A DNA stretch of 64,000 nucleotides from Pyrenophora tritici-repentis (taxonomy: Eukaryota > Ascomycota > Dothideomycetes > Pleosporales > Pleosporaceae): assembly GCF_003171515.1 (NCBI RefSeq), contig NC_089397.1:62001-126000 (forward strand), in the 5' to 3' direction. Positions 45,359 to 55,900 of this stretch are shown here, piece after piece. The number at the start of each line of letters is the position of its first letter. The first letter of the stretch is position 1. Below the pieces are notes generated by a model. It saw only the letters and a list, made by a program, of their open reading frames with translations, did not search any database and was not told the DNA's origin. The translations under genes were made by a program, and so were the position numbers.

Positions 45359-47215
45359 ATGGCGAGCAGTAGTAGAAGAGTGGTACCCACACTAGAGGCG
45401 CTACTAGGGACCACAAACATAAAACCAAGAGAATGGCATCACATCTATCCAGAGATTTGGGAGGACAACGTTGAAGCTCCAGACGATGAGGTAGGGATTA
45501 CTACAGCAACAACGTACATTGCGCGTGCGATTGCGGACTATACAGATCGACCAACAGCAGATGAAGAACTCTTTTGGGAGTTCCGTCAGGACTTTGAAGG
45601 ATGGACAGAGGCAATGTTCCTACGTGCCCAGCCAATATACACAAAGGAACTAAAGCGGATCCTCCGCTTTAAGGGAGTGTATACTGGCCGTATTAATATG
45701 GCACCTAGTGAGTCTCTAGCTAGGTTATTACGCATGGAGGAGTACCTAGAATGGCCTCAGGACGTATTCCAGTCGGCTGTGTTTGACACACGATCAGCTG
45801 CGCACATGTTGCAAGAGCGGGCACTACGGCAACAACGCAGTGAAGGATCAGTACAGTCCACAGACAGGAGATTATCAAGCCAGGCCCAGAGCCGAACCCA
45901 AACGCCTGTAAGGACAAGAGGCCGAGACGTAGACAGTCGGCAAACCCGCGATCAAGACCAGACCCACGCCCGTGTGCAAGGACGACAGGAGACCGTTGAG
46001 GAAGAACAACAGATTCAGGACCAGCTAGCAAAAACGATTGAGAAAGCCCAAAACCAACCAATCCGAAGCCAGCCTGTAGAGACAACTGAATCCGCACCGC
46101 AGCCAGCCTATCAGCGCGTCCAAAGTCAGCAACCTCCCCTCACCTACAACAACTTCGACCGATTCCGCGAGTATACACCAGCATACCCGCAACGTCCGAA
46201 GGGACTGAGCGTTCCCCCAATTGTGCCCTCTGGTGAAACAGACCCGTACAAGGCAGTTCCACCAATCGAGTTTGGCAATGAGAAACTGGATCCTAAGACG
46301 ATCAATGTCTTCGTGAAAATGTGGGACCGAGACAAAAAGTATACGGGAAAGCCGTACGACCTCCTAGACGATAAATTGAAGATCTTCTACAGCATCTGTT
46401 ATCACGCAGACATCGAGCCAGGGCAGTTCCATGCAGTCTTTCCACGGATTCTCGACGGCCGCGCAGAGGAGTATTACCTCCACTTCGTCGATCAGCGGAT
46501 GGATACGTTCTTGACTGCCTACACAAAGCTCAAGAACCACTTCGACACAGACGTCAACCACGGCCATTACTACGCGGACTGGACGACGACATCGTTTGTC
46601 AAAGTCCGCAGGGAGAACCCCGAAAAGAACCTCCACGAGGTCCTTGACATCATGCTGGACAAGCTCCAATTGTGTCAAAGAGCACTTGGACAGCAGTACA
46701 TGGGAGAATACGCGCTCCGAACGACTGTAATCACAGCATGCCGAGGCGTGAAGGAGCTCGAGATGGCACTCTACAAGCCGTCTCTAGAATGCGAGGTTCT
46801 GTTTGGAGATCTGCGATCGTCAATCGAAAACTCACTCGCCATGACCGTCTCCGTCAACTTCACTGAGGCGGATACGGATAGCCAGTACTACTTGGATCGT
46901 CGGTACAACAACAACAGCTCTGGAAGATTGCGAGGGAATTACAACCCTCGCGGTGGACGCAGCGGATTCACCCGCGGACGCGGTGGGCTTCAGCACCGCT
47001 CTGGAGTCAACACACAAATCGACAAGAAATGTTACGTCTGCGGCAAGACAGGCTGTTGGTCCACAAACCATACGCTTGAAGAAAGAAAACGCTCAAAAGC
47101 GCAGTACATCACACACTGCGCGATTACGGAGAGCAAATGGAGTTTAGCACATTTCTCGTCGCGTACGAGGGGAAGAAGTCGACCAGTTCTTCCTAGAGGA
47201 GCAAGACGAAGATGA
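45359..47215 (+). CDS. gag: Copia gag polyprotein
   Basis: Structural protein that forms virus-like particles around the element's RNA. The frame is open from 45221, but the first ATG is at 45359 (MASSSRRVVPTLEALLG), giving 618 aa. The first 250 residues are charged and Gln/Arg-rich. A gag-type capsid region follows (WDRDKKYTGKPYDLLDDKL, FYSICYHADI, LDGRAEEYYLHFVD). After an Arg/Gly-rich RNA-binding stretch (RGNYNPRGGRSGFTRGRGG) comes a zinc knuckle CYVCGKTGCWSTNH, a C-X2-C-X4-C-X4-H variant. The last residues (about 47150-47212) turn Arg-rich and lose gag character, which suggests the translation frame is meant to change there. Confidence 0.85.
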   Translation: MASSSRRVVPTLEALLGTTNIKPREWHHIYPEIWEDNVEAPDDEVGITTATTYIARAIADYTDRPTADEELFWEFRQDFEGWTEAMFLRAQPIYTKELKRILRFKGVYTGRINMAPSESLARLLRMEEYLEWPQDVFQSAVFDTRSAAHMLQERALRQQRSEGSVQSTDRRLSSQAQSRTQTPVRTRGRDVDSRQTRDQDQTHARVQGRQETVEEEQQIQDQLAKTIEKAQNQPIRSQPVETTESAPQPAYQRVQSQQPPLTYNNFDRFREYTPAYPQRPKGLSVPPIVPSGETDPYKAVPPIEFGNEKLDPKTINVFVKMWDRDKKYTGKPYDLLDDKLKIFYSICYHADIEPGQFHAVFPRILDGRAEEYYLHFVDQRMDTFLTAYTKLKNHFDTDVNHGHYYADWTTTSFVKVRRENPEKNLHEVLDIMLDKLQLCQRALGQQYMGEYALRTTVITACRGVKELEMALYKPSLECEVLFGDLRSSIENSLAMTVSVNFTEADTDSQYYLDRRYNNNSSGRLRGNYNPRGGRSGFTRGRGGLQHRSGVNTQIDKKCYVCGKTGCWSTNHTLEERKRSKAQYITHCAITESKWSLAHFSSRTRGRSRPVLPRGARRR

Positions 47216-50200
47216 TGAAGACCAAAGACTGGCAGTTAAGTACCTCACAGATCAGGCCTTTCTGCACCACGTGACCGGAGAAGACGTCTACAGGTGCAAG
47301 GAGCCTATTACGCCCGCAACGCAGTTCCTTATCGAGGATCGATACTCGCGAATCACGTACCAAGGCATTCTTCCTGACACTGGTGCCTCAAATGTATCGA
47401 CAGCCGGAAAGGAGCAGTTCCTGGCGCTCCAAACTGAGGACCCCACCGTAACTCTAGATACGTCTACTGCTGGAAACGCATCTGTGCAATTTGGCAAAGG
47501 AAGCGTCACTACTTCGATTGGAACCGCACATGTATCGACACAGATTGGAAAGATCAAATTTGAGGTCTTGAACGCACCCACCCCGTTTCTCCTCTGTCTG
47601 AAAGACATGGACCGGCTCCACGTGTACTTCAACAATACTACGGACCAGCTGGTACAAGGAAAAGCTACCTTTCCAGTGATTCGCAAATGGGGACACCCGT
47701 GGTTCCACCTAAGCAAGGCAGAGCGCGCGCGCGTATTCCTTACGGAGACTGAGCTCCGACGCTTACACCGGAGGTTCGGGCATCCAGCCGTCGAACGGCT
47801 GATACGATTGCTCAAACGCGCAGGACACGAGGACGTGGATGAACGGCTGCTCCGAGAGATCCAAACGTTCTGCCATCACTGCCAAGCGCATGATCCAGCG
47901 CCGCGCCGATTCAAGTTTAGGCTGAAAGATGATCGGGAATTCAACTTCGAGATCCTCGTAGATGTGATGTATCTGAGTGGGAAACCAGTGCTTCACGTGA
48001 TCGATTCGGCTACAACATTCAACGGCGCGCGATTTCTACCGTCTATGAGCGCGAAAGACACCTGGGAAGCACTCCGCCTGCTCTGGATTGATACATATCA
48101 AGGGCCGCCAGATATCGTCACCCACGACGCTGGCACTAACTTCGCGTCAGTCGAATTCAGATCAGAGGCGAAGATCATGGGAATCACATGTAAACAAGTG
48201 CCAACCGAGGCCCATTGGTCTATCGGCAAGGTAGAAAGATACCACGCACCGCTCAGACGCGCGTACGAGATCCTGAGGACAGAGCTTGACACTGGCACCA
48301 GCGACGCCGCAGTGTTGCAGATGGCAGTCAAGGCCGTCAACGACACCGCAGGCCCAGACGGGCTCGTACCCACGCTGCTCGTCTTCGGTGCATACCCCCG
48401 GATATCCATGGATTCACCACCATCTCCCTCGATAACCCATCGCGCAGAGGCAATCCAGAAAGCGATGAGGGCGCTGCGGAAGGCTGCAGCGGAACATGCA
48501 GTGAGCAACGCACTTGGTACCAGGAATGGGCCTACCACAGACGGGGTACTATCACTGCCTCTTCAGAGTGAGGTGATGGTATGGCGCGAGAAGAATGGAT
48601 GGCAAGGGCCGTATAGAGTCATCGATATGAAGGACCACGATGTTACTGTAGACATGATCAACGGCCCAACGACGTTCCGATCCACTGTCGTAAAACCGTA
48701 CTATCGCGATCTGACTACAGCGATAGACGGCGCAGATCAAGGCACAGGTGGATCTCCGACCACAGACGAAGCGATTGCTGATGAACCGCCACTACCGGTA
48801 CCACCGGCGGAAGCCACCCAAGCGGCTCAGCCGCGCAAGCGGGGCCGCCCACCTGGATCAAAGAACAAGCCCAAGGTGCAGTACCTGTCGAAGAAGGAGG
48901 AGGACGATTACGCCCTGGCCGTCAAGCTACGCAATGACGGCGTGATTAACGTCCCGGGCGCTCCATTCGAAGCATCCGATCAGAAGGAGATCGACGACCT
49001 CGTCGGCCGTGGAGTATTCAGTTTTGAGCTGTTTGACCCAACTCTACACGGCGGGTATCGTATCTTTAAATCGCGCATGGTCCGCGAAGTCAAAGGCAAG
49101 ACCATGGTCCCGTACGAGAAATCACGCCTCGTTGTTCAAGGTTACAATGACGAGGGCAAACACGAGATCCTGACGCAGTCGCCAACCATCCAACGAGCCA
49201 GCCAACGCCTGATTCTAGCCCTAGCGCCTGCATTACTCGATGAGGGCATGGTTGTGGAACTACGAGATATCACGCAAGCGTACCCACAGGCACAAACAGA
49301 GCTATTCCGCACGGTTTTAGCGCACCTCCCAAAGGAGCTTATAACAAAGTATCCCGAGGGAACAATTATTCGCGTAATCAAGCCACTCTATGGAATCGCG
49401 GAAGCAGGAGTCCACTGGTTTGCTACGTACCAAGGACACCACTGCAAGGAGCTCGACATGGCTACATCAACGTATGACCCGTGCCTCCTGATCACGAACG
49501 GGAGACGGGAAGCGTTTGGAATAGTGGGCCTGCAGACAGACGATACTCTCGCGATTGGGACGCCTGCATTCTCTGGTGCAGAAGACGCTGCGCTCCAGAA
49601 AGCCAATTTTCGAGCCAAGCCCAAGGAGAGACTGTCCAAAGAAGTATCACTCGAGTTCAACGGATGTACTCTAACGTTGCGCGGAGACACGATTCTACTT
49701 ACGCAGAAGGGACAAGGTGCCAAGATCGAAATTATTGATCCGAAGGCAGCAAACCGAGCACAGAAGTACATGGAGCAGCGCGCGCGTGGCGCGTACATTG
49801 CGTCGATATGCCAACCTGAAGCATCGTTCGATCTTTCCGCGGCTGCGCAAATACAACAACCTAAGGACACGGAATACGTGAAGCTTAACCGCCGGCTGCA
49901 GTGGCAATCTGAGAGCATACAACGAGGCCTGCGATACGTCCCTCTCGACCTCGCTACAGCAAAGCTGGTAGTGTTCACAGACGGATCCTTCGCGAACAAC
50001 CAAGACCTTAGCTCACAGCTAGGGTACCTACTTATCCTTGCGAATGAGTCGAGTCGACAAGACAGCACGTTTGATATTCGTGGTAACGTAATCCATTGGA
50101 GTTCGACCAAATGCAAACGCGTTACCCGGAGCGTTCTTGCCTCAGAAACGTACGGCATGGTTAGCGGTGTCGACATCGCTATCGCTATCCTAACAACCCT

Positions 50201-50507
50201 CAAGATAATTACAGGACGCCTAGGTCTACCACCGATCCCACTTATTGTGTGTACGGATTCATACTCCTTGTATGAATGCCTCGTCAAACTCGGAACAACT
50301 GCTGAGAAGCGACTGATGATCGACATCATGGCGCTTCGGCAGTCATACGAGCGTCGCGAGATCACTGAGATCCGCTGGATCAACGGAGAGGACAACCCCG
50401 CGGACGCATTCACGAAAGCAACACCAAATCGCGCGTTAGAACGTTTCATCGAAAGCAACAAGCTGTCAATCCGAGTAGAGGGATCTGTGCAGCGACCTAC
50501 GGAGTAG
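47148..50507 (+). CDS. pol: Copia pol: protease, integrase, reverse transcriptase, RNase H
   Basis: Open from just after a TAG (47145-47147), one base out of phase with gag and overlapping it by 68 nt, with no ATG of its own near the start. Protease: ILPDTGASNVS. Pre-integrase zinc region: HRRFGHPAVERLIRLLKRAG with CHHC. Integrase core: LVDVMYL, VTHDAGTNF and SIGKVERYH (D, D, E). An AT-hook-like linker, KRGRPPGSKNKPK, is at 48837-48875. Reverse transcriptase: VELRDITQAYPQA and the catalytic box GLQTDDTLAIG, with TDD where most Copia elements have YVDD. RNase H: VFTDGSFANNQ, SVLASETYGM, VCTDSYSL and EDNPADAFTK. All catalytic acids that I can place are present, so the enzyme could be active if the frame change works. 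Confidence 0.9.
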   Translation, partial: HISRRVRGEEVDQFFLEEQDEDDEDQRLAVKYLTDQAFLHHVTGEDVYRCKEPITPATQFLIEDRYSRITYQGILPDTGASNVSTAGKEQFLALQTEDPTVTLDTSTAGNASVQFGKGSVTTSIGTAHVSTQIGKIKFEVLNAPTPFLLCLKDMDRLHVYFNNTTDQLVQGKATFPVIRKWGHPWFHLSKAERARVFLTETELRRLHRRFGHPAVERLIRLLKRAGHEDVDERLLREIQTFCHHCQAHDPAPRRFKFRLKDDREFNFEILVDVMYLSGKPVLHVIDSATTFNGARFLPSMSAKDTWEALRLLWIDTYQGPPDIVTHDAGTNFASVEFRSEAKIMGITCKQVPTEAHWSIGKVERYHAPLRRAYEILRTELDTGTSDAAVLQMAVKAVNDTAGPDGLVPTLLVFGAYPRISMDSPPSPSITHRAEAIQKAMRALRKAAAEHAVSNALGTRNGPTTDGVLSLPLQSEVMVWREKNGWQGPYRVIDMKDHDVTVDMINGPTTFRSTVVKPYYRDLTTAIDGADQGTGGSPTTDEAIADEPPLPVPPAEATQAAQPRKRGRPPGSKNKPKVQYLSKKEEDDYALAVKLRNDGVINVPGAPFEASDQKEIDDLVGRGVFSFELFDPTLHGGYRIFKSRMVREVKGKTMVPYEKSRLVVQGYNDEGKHEILTQSPTIQRASQRLILALAPALLDEGMVVELRDITQAYPQAQTELFRTVLAHLPKELITKYPEGTIIRVIKPLYGIAEAGVHWFATYQGHHCKELDMATSTYDPCLLITNGRREAFGIVGLQTDDTLAIGTPAFSGAEDAALQKANFRAKPKERLSKEVSLEFNGCTLTLRGDTILLTQKGQGAKIEIIDPKAANRAQKYMEQRARGAYIASICQPEASFDLSAAAQIQQPKDTEYVKLNRRLQWQSESIQRGLRYVPLDLATAKLVVFTDGSFANNQDLSSQLGYLLILANESSRQDSTFDIRGNVIHWSSTKCKRVTRSVLASETYGMVSGVDIAIAILTTLKIITGRLGLPPIPLIVCTDSYSLYECLVKLGTTAEKRLMIDIMALRQSYERREITEIRWINGEDNPADAFTKATPNRALERFIESNKLSIRVEGSVQRPTE

Positions 50508-50601
50508 GCACATATGCCTATTTGGAATCCCTCTCAGTGTGTTCTTTTTAGAAGACCCGTTTTTCCTTACATCAGTCGTTACAATAAGAAAAGATTGCCA
50601 G

Positions 50602-50798
50602 TGTCGGCATACACACGGTGTGTCGCCTAATAAGGCCCAATGTACCGCCTCGATCCTACTTCGGCCCAACTCGGACCCAACGTTATGTATACCTTCGTAG
50701 CCCCCACATTCGTAGAATCATCATACACCAGAATACCAATACACAAGATTACCTTAGCTACTGTTATTCACCGTACGATCGTACAAGGCCTTCCAACA
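50602..50798 (+). repeat. 3' LTR of the Copia element
   Basis: 197 bp, identical by eye to the 5' LTR. A purine-rich tract AATAAGAAAAGATTG (50583-50597) just upstream is the probable polypurine tract for plus-strand priming. Confidence 0.95.
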
Positions 50799-51265
50799 GT
50801 AGTGCTTACAGATAACGACTGCTAATGTCAACATGACCGTTTCGGATCATCGTATCGTAATAACGATGAGTCCGACTCTCAACGTACTCATTACAACTAC
50901 ATCGTTTTTTCAAATTTTCTAAGAACGCTATTGGCTCACAATGTCGCGTTCCGTGGTAGTGTTTTGGTTCGACCATGATATACCAGATACAGGCTCTCAC
51001 GGGATCAAAACTGCTGCCAAGAGACAGGCAGGCTGCCAATGTCGTTGCAGTGCCACAATAAATAGTAGGAGGGCCCACATTACACGAGCGGGATCTCCAT
51101 GGCTGGAAGGTATCGCGAGATGTTGGGTGAGAGTGAATTTTGGTGCAATTGAGAAGCACGGTCCTCCATGGGGTATAAAAAAGATGGGTTGTGTCCGAGA
51201 TATGAACGACGTACGACGGATTACTCCAAACGCAACCCACCCCAGCCAAAACAACAACAACAACC
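50799..51265. promoter_or_regulatory. Promoter region of the small secreted protein gene, right flank of Copia
   Basis: A TATAAAA box at 51174-51180 lies 86 bp before the ATG at 51266, and the leader ends CAAAACAACAACAACAACC, a good fungal start context. The Copia 3' LTR ends only 467 bp from the ATG, so LTR-driven or LTR-silenced expression is possible. Confidence 0.6.
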
Positions 51266-51496
51266 ATGGCCGCCCTCTCCAGAATCGCCACCATCCTGCT
51301 CTTCGTCGCCCCCTTCGTAGCAACCAGTCCTGCCCCCCTTTCACCCTATGTCCCAGCAGGATACGAAAGCTGCTTCGATCCCTGTATAAGCTCGTTTGGC
51401 TTTGTTCAGAACAGCCCGTGCCAAAAAATTTGTACACCTACGGGAGGCGGCGTAGGACTATCCATGTTCCAAGTTCCGCTCAGTACAATATGTTAA
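51266..51496 (+). CDS. Small secreted cysteine protein with CX3C-X11-CX3C motif (candidate)
   Basis: 76 aa, single exon. A clean signal peptide is present (MAALSRIATILLFVAPFVAT, cut near residue 20-23). The mature peptide of about 54 residues has Cys36, Cys40, Cys52, Cys56 and Cys76. The first four form CFDPC-X11-CQKIC, the CX3C-Xn-CX3C spacing of helical-hairpin peptides (for example the alpha-hairpinin fold). The fifth is the C-terminal residue. Support for a real gene: TATA box 86 bp upstream, good start context, signal peptide. Doubts: the tail after Cys56 is less protein-like, so a further intron and different C-terminus are possible. Function unknown. Confidence 0.55.
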   Translation: MAALSRIATILLFVAPFVATSPAPLSPYVPAGYESCFDPCISSFGFVQNSPCQKICTPTGGGVGLSMFQVPLSTIC

Positions 51497-52944
51497 CTGT
51501 GTAACTAGCTACATGTTTCCTTTAACGGTCATTGCGGCTCAGCCCCTAACAATCTCTGCATTTGATGGCGGGCTTCTGCAATTTCATCCTTGGAGCTGGA
51601 TGCATGGGTTTGAGAGGAGTTGAGGATGCTTTGGGTATCGAGATGGTGGATAGTGAGCTGTTGAATATGATTCTGTTTCACCTAACTAGCCTCGCTGTTA
51701 CGGTAGCTAGAGCTTCTTGGTACCTGAACCCTTTGTACTACGCAATAGCACCATAAGCGCCGTTCCTCCAAGTATGATCAATTTCTGTCTAAACAGGAGC
51801 ATGATGAATCTAAGTTGATGTGGATGTACATGGCGACGGTATGGAGAGTTGAAGTAGAGTTATGCTATAAGCCTTATTAAGAGGATAAGAATCGTTTGTT
51901 TTTTTTGGGGGGGAGGGGGGGAGGACTTGAAAAGAAAACCATAGAAGAGGGCACGAAGAGTTTGATGATGCCGTGGATAGTAGTTACTATGCGATATTTG
52001 AACTGTACATAGTCTTTCGGTTTACCTATTTCAACGCGCCTCTCCTTTGGCGGATTGTGCTGGGGCTTGCGCAAGATGCAGGAAGTGGAAGGGGAATGTA
52101 GCCTCGCGATTATGGGTGTTGGTGAAGATATGAGGCACTCACGCTGAGTTACGTAGTGGTGGGTTTGCTCACAACATAACTAGTGTTTGAAGTTTAGGTG
52201 GTTGGTGCATTCTTCTGGCATAGGTACGGTAGGTGTAGGATATTCTCGGTCGAGGTTTATAAGGCAACCTGTATTCGGCAAGATTGAAAACATCCTGGGA
52301 TAGTCGGTACGTAGTCTAGCTGTAGCAGGCAGCAGCCTTGGCGACTATTACGCTTTGGCCTTCCAGCGTGGTGCTGAAGTAGGAAACGCTATCGATAAAG
52401 ATACGTCCACAGGCAGACGGGATGAACTACCAACATGCGCATCGCAAATGTGTGAATGGATATGGTCATCAATATTAACGTGGCGCAAGTGAAGCGTAAC
52501 GGAGACTGACTGCAGGTGCTATGTCTATCCGAGACTAGGCGTCGTCTTCTCAGCTCCACGCCCGCCCGCGACAAGGATGGCGGGTGCGGACAGCAGCCGC
52601 GCATGTCCGCTTATTCGTCACAGAGCGCGACACCTGTTGCGAGCTGTATCTGTCCCGTTTGCAAACGTATTATTCCACACCCTTCACCTTCGCACCCTAG
52701 AATTTTCTTGCTTCTTTCGTCCCTACATCACACCCTAACCATCTCCACGTGCCGACTGTGCGACTTTAGACGCGGTTGTAACCTCCGCCACTGCGGCGCA
52801 TCAAGTGTTTCAGATCGCCAAGCGTCATCGGGGCGGCTGCTGCTCACATTCGAGGCTGTGAATCTCTTTGGGAGCCAGCTGTTCATTTGATCTCGCGCCT
52901 ACTTTGCACCTTACTACACCACACGCTGCTCTTCGCATCTATGC
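51497..52944. other. Intergenic, no gene recognised
   Basis: 1.4 kb between the small secreted protein and VPS10. There is a poly-G/T run at 51897-51923 and a CACC/CT-rich VPS10 leader at 52670-52940. Short open frames (51562-51756, 52516-52890) show no motif or signal peptide. Confidence 0.4.
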
Positions 52945-55900
52945 ATGATGAAACACCTTAAGGGCCTCCTGCTGCCCGCCCTGCTGGCACTAGCATCCTC
53001 GGCCGCCGCGAAAGATCCCCTCGTCGAAACTACGCCTTTCAAGAATGAGCTGGTTAATCTCATGTACTTTGACGATTCCGGAGTCGCCTTGGTACAAGAA
53101 CTCGACAATGGGAAGATATTCCGGTCCCACGATGCTGGCAAGGGCTGGAAAGAAATAAAAGACGTACAAGGCCTGGGCATAATAAAAAGCCCGTACGACA
53201 ACAAGGTCGCGCTGATCTTGGGCGAGAAGAAGCATTGGATCACGTATGATCAGGGCGAGAATTGGGATAGCTTTGAGACGAAGCTTCCGCCTTCGCCACA
53301 GGGTCCTGTGGGCTGGCATGCGCAGGATAACAAGAAGATCTTGCTGAATGAGATTGAGAATTGCTTTACTGCGCCATGTCTCGGAAAGGTAGGTTTATAT
53401 TTCCTCGGAGACTGCATGTATAGTGGCTGATCAAGACAGACATACTACACCACCGATGGCTTCAAGACAGACCCCAAGACCCTCGTCGACGACCGCCGCA
53501 TGTGCCAATGGGCAAAGGCTTCCGAGCGCTTCCTACAAGGCGTGGACAAGCACGACGACCGGATACTGTGCATCACAAGGGGAAAATACTCGGATAGGTC
53601 AAAGGACTTTAGACTGCTCATGTCTGACAAGTGAGTGGCAATGGCAATGGATTTAAGCATCAGCTAACAGGCGCAGCTTCTTCAAGGAGACAGAAGAGCC
53701 CGTCATGTCTTCCGGACGTACCGTGCAGGGTATGGCCAACATGGCCGCCGTCAAGGGCTACATCGTCGCCGCCGCCAAAGCCGAGCACTCGAGCGAGCTC
53801 GCCCTCTACGTGACCCAGGATACCGACTCGTGGCACCACGCTCGCTTCGGCGACCACAAGATTGAAGAAGACGCCTACACTATCCTCGAATCTACAAACT
53901 ACAGCATCCAGGTCGACGTCATGACGTCCAAGTACGTGACCATGGGCAATCTCTACACAAGCAACTCCAACGGAACCTACTTTACCAAGAATGTCGAACA
54001 CACCAATCGCAACGATGCCGGCTACGTAGACTTTGAGAAGATTGCAAATATCCAAGGCGTGGTTTTGGTGAATACTGTGGACAACTACAAGGAGGTTGAG
54101 AAGTCTGGCCAGTCTAAAAAGCTCAAGTCGCGCATCAGTTTCGATGACGGAAGGTCCTTTGAGAAGCTCACCGTCAAGGGCAAGGATGGAGAGCTGCATC
54201 TGCACTCGGTCACCAACCTGCACAACAGCGGACGCGTCTTCTCGAGTCCTGCGCCAGGCATCGTCATGGGCGTTGGAAACACTGGCGATTACCTGGGCAA
54301 ATATACCGACGGTGACCTCTACGTCTCCGACGATGCTGGTCTTACATGGGAGCTGGCACTTGAGGAAGCGCACAAGTACGAGTTTGGTGACCAGGGCTCC
54401 GTCTTGGTAGCCGTTTTCGACGAGGGCGACACGGACGAAATTAGGTACTCGTTCAAGCATGGACGAAAGGATACCTGGCAAAAGATCAAGCTCGATTACA
54501 AGATTCGCGCGCGCGAGCTTACAACTCTACCCGATTCAACGAGTTTGAAGTTCATGATCTACGGATCAAGAAAGAAGGATGGAGGTGGCAGAGAGCACGT
54601 CATTGTTCACTTGGATTTCTCTGACATGCTAAAGAAGTGCGGAGACAGCGACTTCGACGATGAATGGTCAGTGCGCAAGGATGCGGACGGCGACCCAAGT
54701 TGCGTCATGGGCCACAAGCAGCTGTTCCGCAGGCGCAAGTGGGATGCCGAATGCTCTGTTGGAGAGCTTTTCAAAGACCCGGTCCCTAAGTTCAAGCCCT
54801 GCGATTGCGACAAGTTCAGGGACTACGAGTGCGATTTCAACTTTACCCCTACCGGAGAAGGCAAGGACAAGAAGTGTGAGCCCAGCGAGTCGTTCAGTCT
54901 TCCCAAAGGAGCGTGCGAGGGTGATGCGAAGTCTTACAAGGGTAGTTCCGGGTGGAGAAAGATTCCGGGCAATCAGTGCAAGGGTGAGACCGAACGCGAC
55001 AAGCAGGTTGAACGCGAATGCAAAGACGCGGAGCGACCGCGGCCCAAGACCGACAAGATTACCAGCGAAATCACAAAGTTCAAGGGTAGCAACTTCATGG
55101 AGCAGTACTATTTGGAGCGCAACACTCAAAGCGATGGGACTGATAACGACCGGGGCAAGGACGAAACGGTGGTAATGCTCACCGACGAGCGTACCGCCTA
55201 CATCACTCACGATCACGGAAAGAAGTGGAAGAAGGCAGTTGATGATGAGATTGTCAGAATCTACCCTCATCAATACGAGAACAACAACGTCTACTTCTTG
55301 ACAGCGAGCAAAAAGGTTTACTACTCCAAGGACCGCGGCCTTCACGACAGCATCAACTCGTTCGAGGCGCCGGTTATGCCAAACACGGAGATGCTTCCTA
55401 TCATGCAGTTCCATCCCAAACAAAAGGATTGGATTATCTGGCTGGGTGGTAAGAATTGTGAGAAACTCGGCAATAAGGATTGTCACACCGTGGCCTACGT
55501 CTCGCAGAAGAACGGTGAAGACTCTAGCTGGGAGTCGCTTGTTCCATATGTGAAGAAGTGCGCTTTTGTCTGGCGTGAAGCTGGCCGAAGTGTCAAAGAA
55601 GAGCAGGTATTTTGCGAGCAACACACCAACGAGGAAAAGAATGCGCCACTTGAACTCATCTCCAGTGACGATTGGTTCAAGAAGAAGGACGTCAAGTTCA
55701 AGTCGGTGGTTGAGTTTGCGACAATGTCGGAATTCATCATCGTCGCAACCAAAGCTGAAGACAACACTCTTCACCTCGACGCTAGTCTTGATGCCCATAC
55801 TTTTGCAGAGGCCAAGTTCCCTCCCAAGTTTTTCGATATCCATCAGACTGCCTACACGGTATTGGACAGCTCGACACATGCAGTTTTCCTACACGTCACG

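Larger units (their letters stand above)
44799..50798 (+). mobile_element. Complete Copia (Ty1/copia) LTR retrotransposon, 6.0 kb
   Basis: The element is bounded by identical 197-bp LTRs (TG..CA ends) and by the 5-bp target duplication GTAGT (44794-44798 and 50799-50803). Protein order inside is gag, protease, integrase, reverse transcriptase, RNase H, with integrase before reverse transcriptase, which defines Copia. Gag and pol are long and open without internal stops; pol lies one base out of phase with gag. Absence of RIP-type stops and LTR identity point to a recent insertion. It sits between the nucleotide-sugar transporter and a small secreted protein gene and breaks no recognisable gene. 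Confidence 0.95.

Noticed and set aside
49388..50461. 357-codon minus-strand frame inside the Copia pol region
   Set aside because: It is antisense to reverse transcriptase/RNase H codons and has no independent motif.
53660..54481. 273-codon minus-strand frame inside VPS10
   Set aside because: It is an antisense shadow of the conserved VPS10 exon 3.
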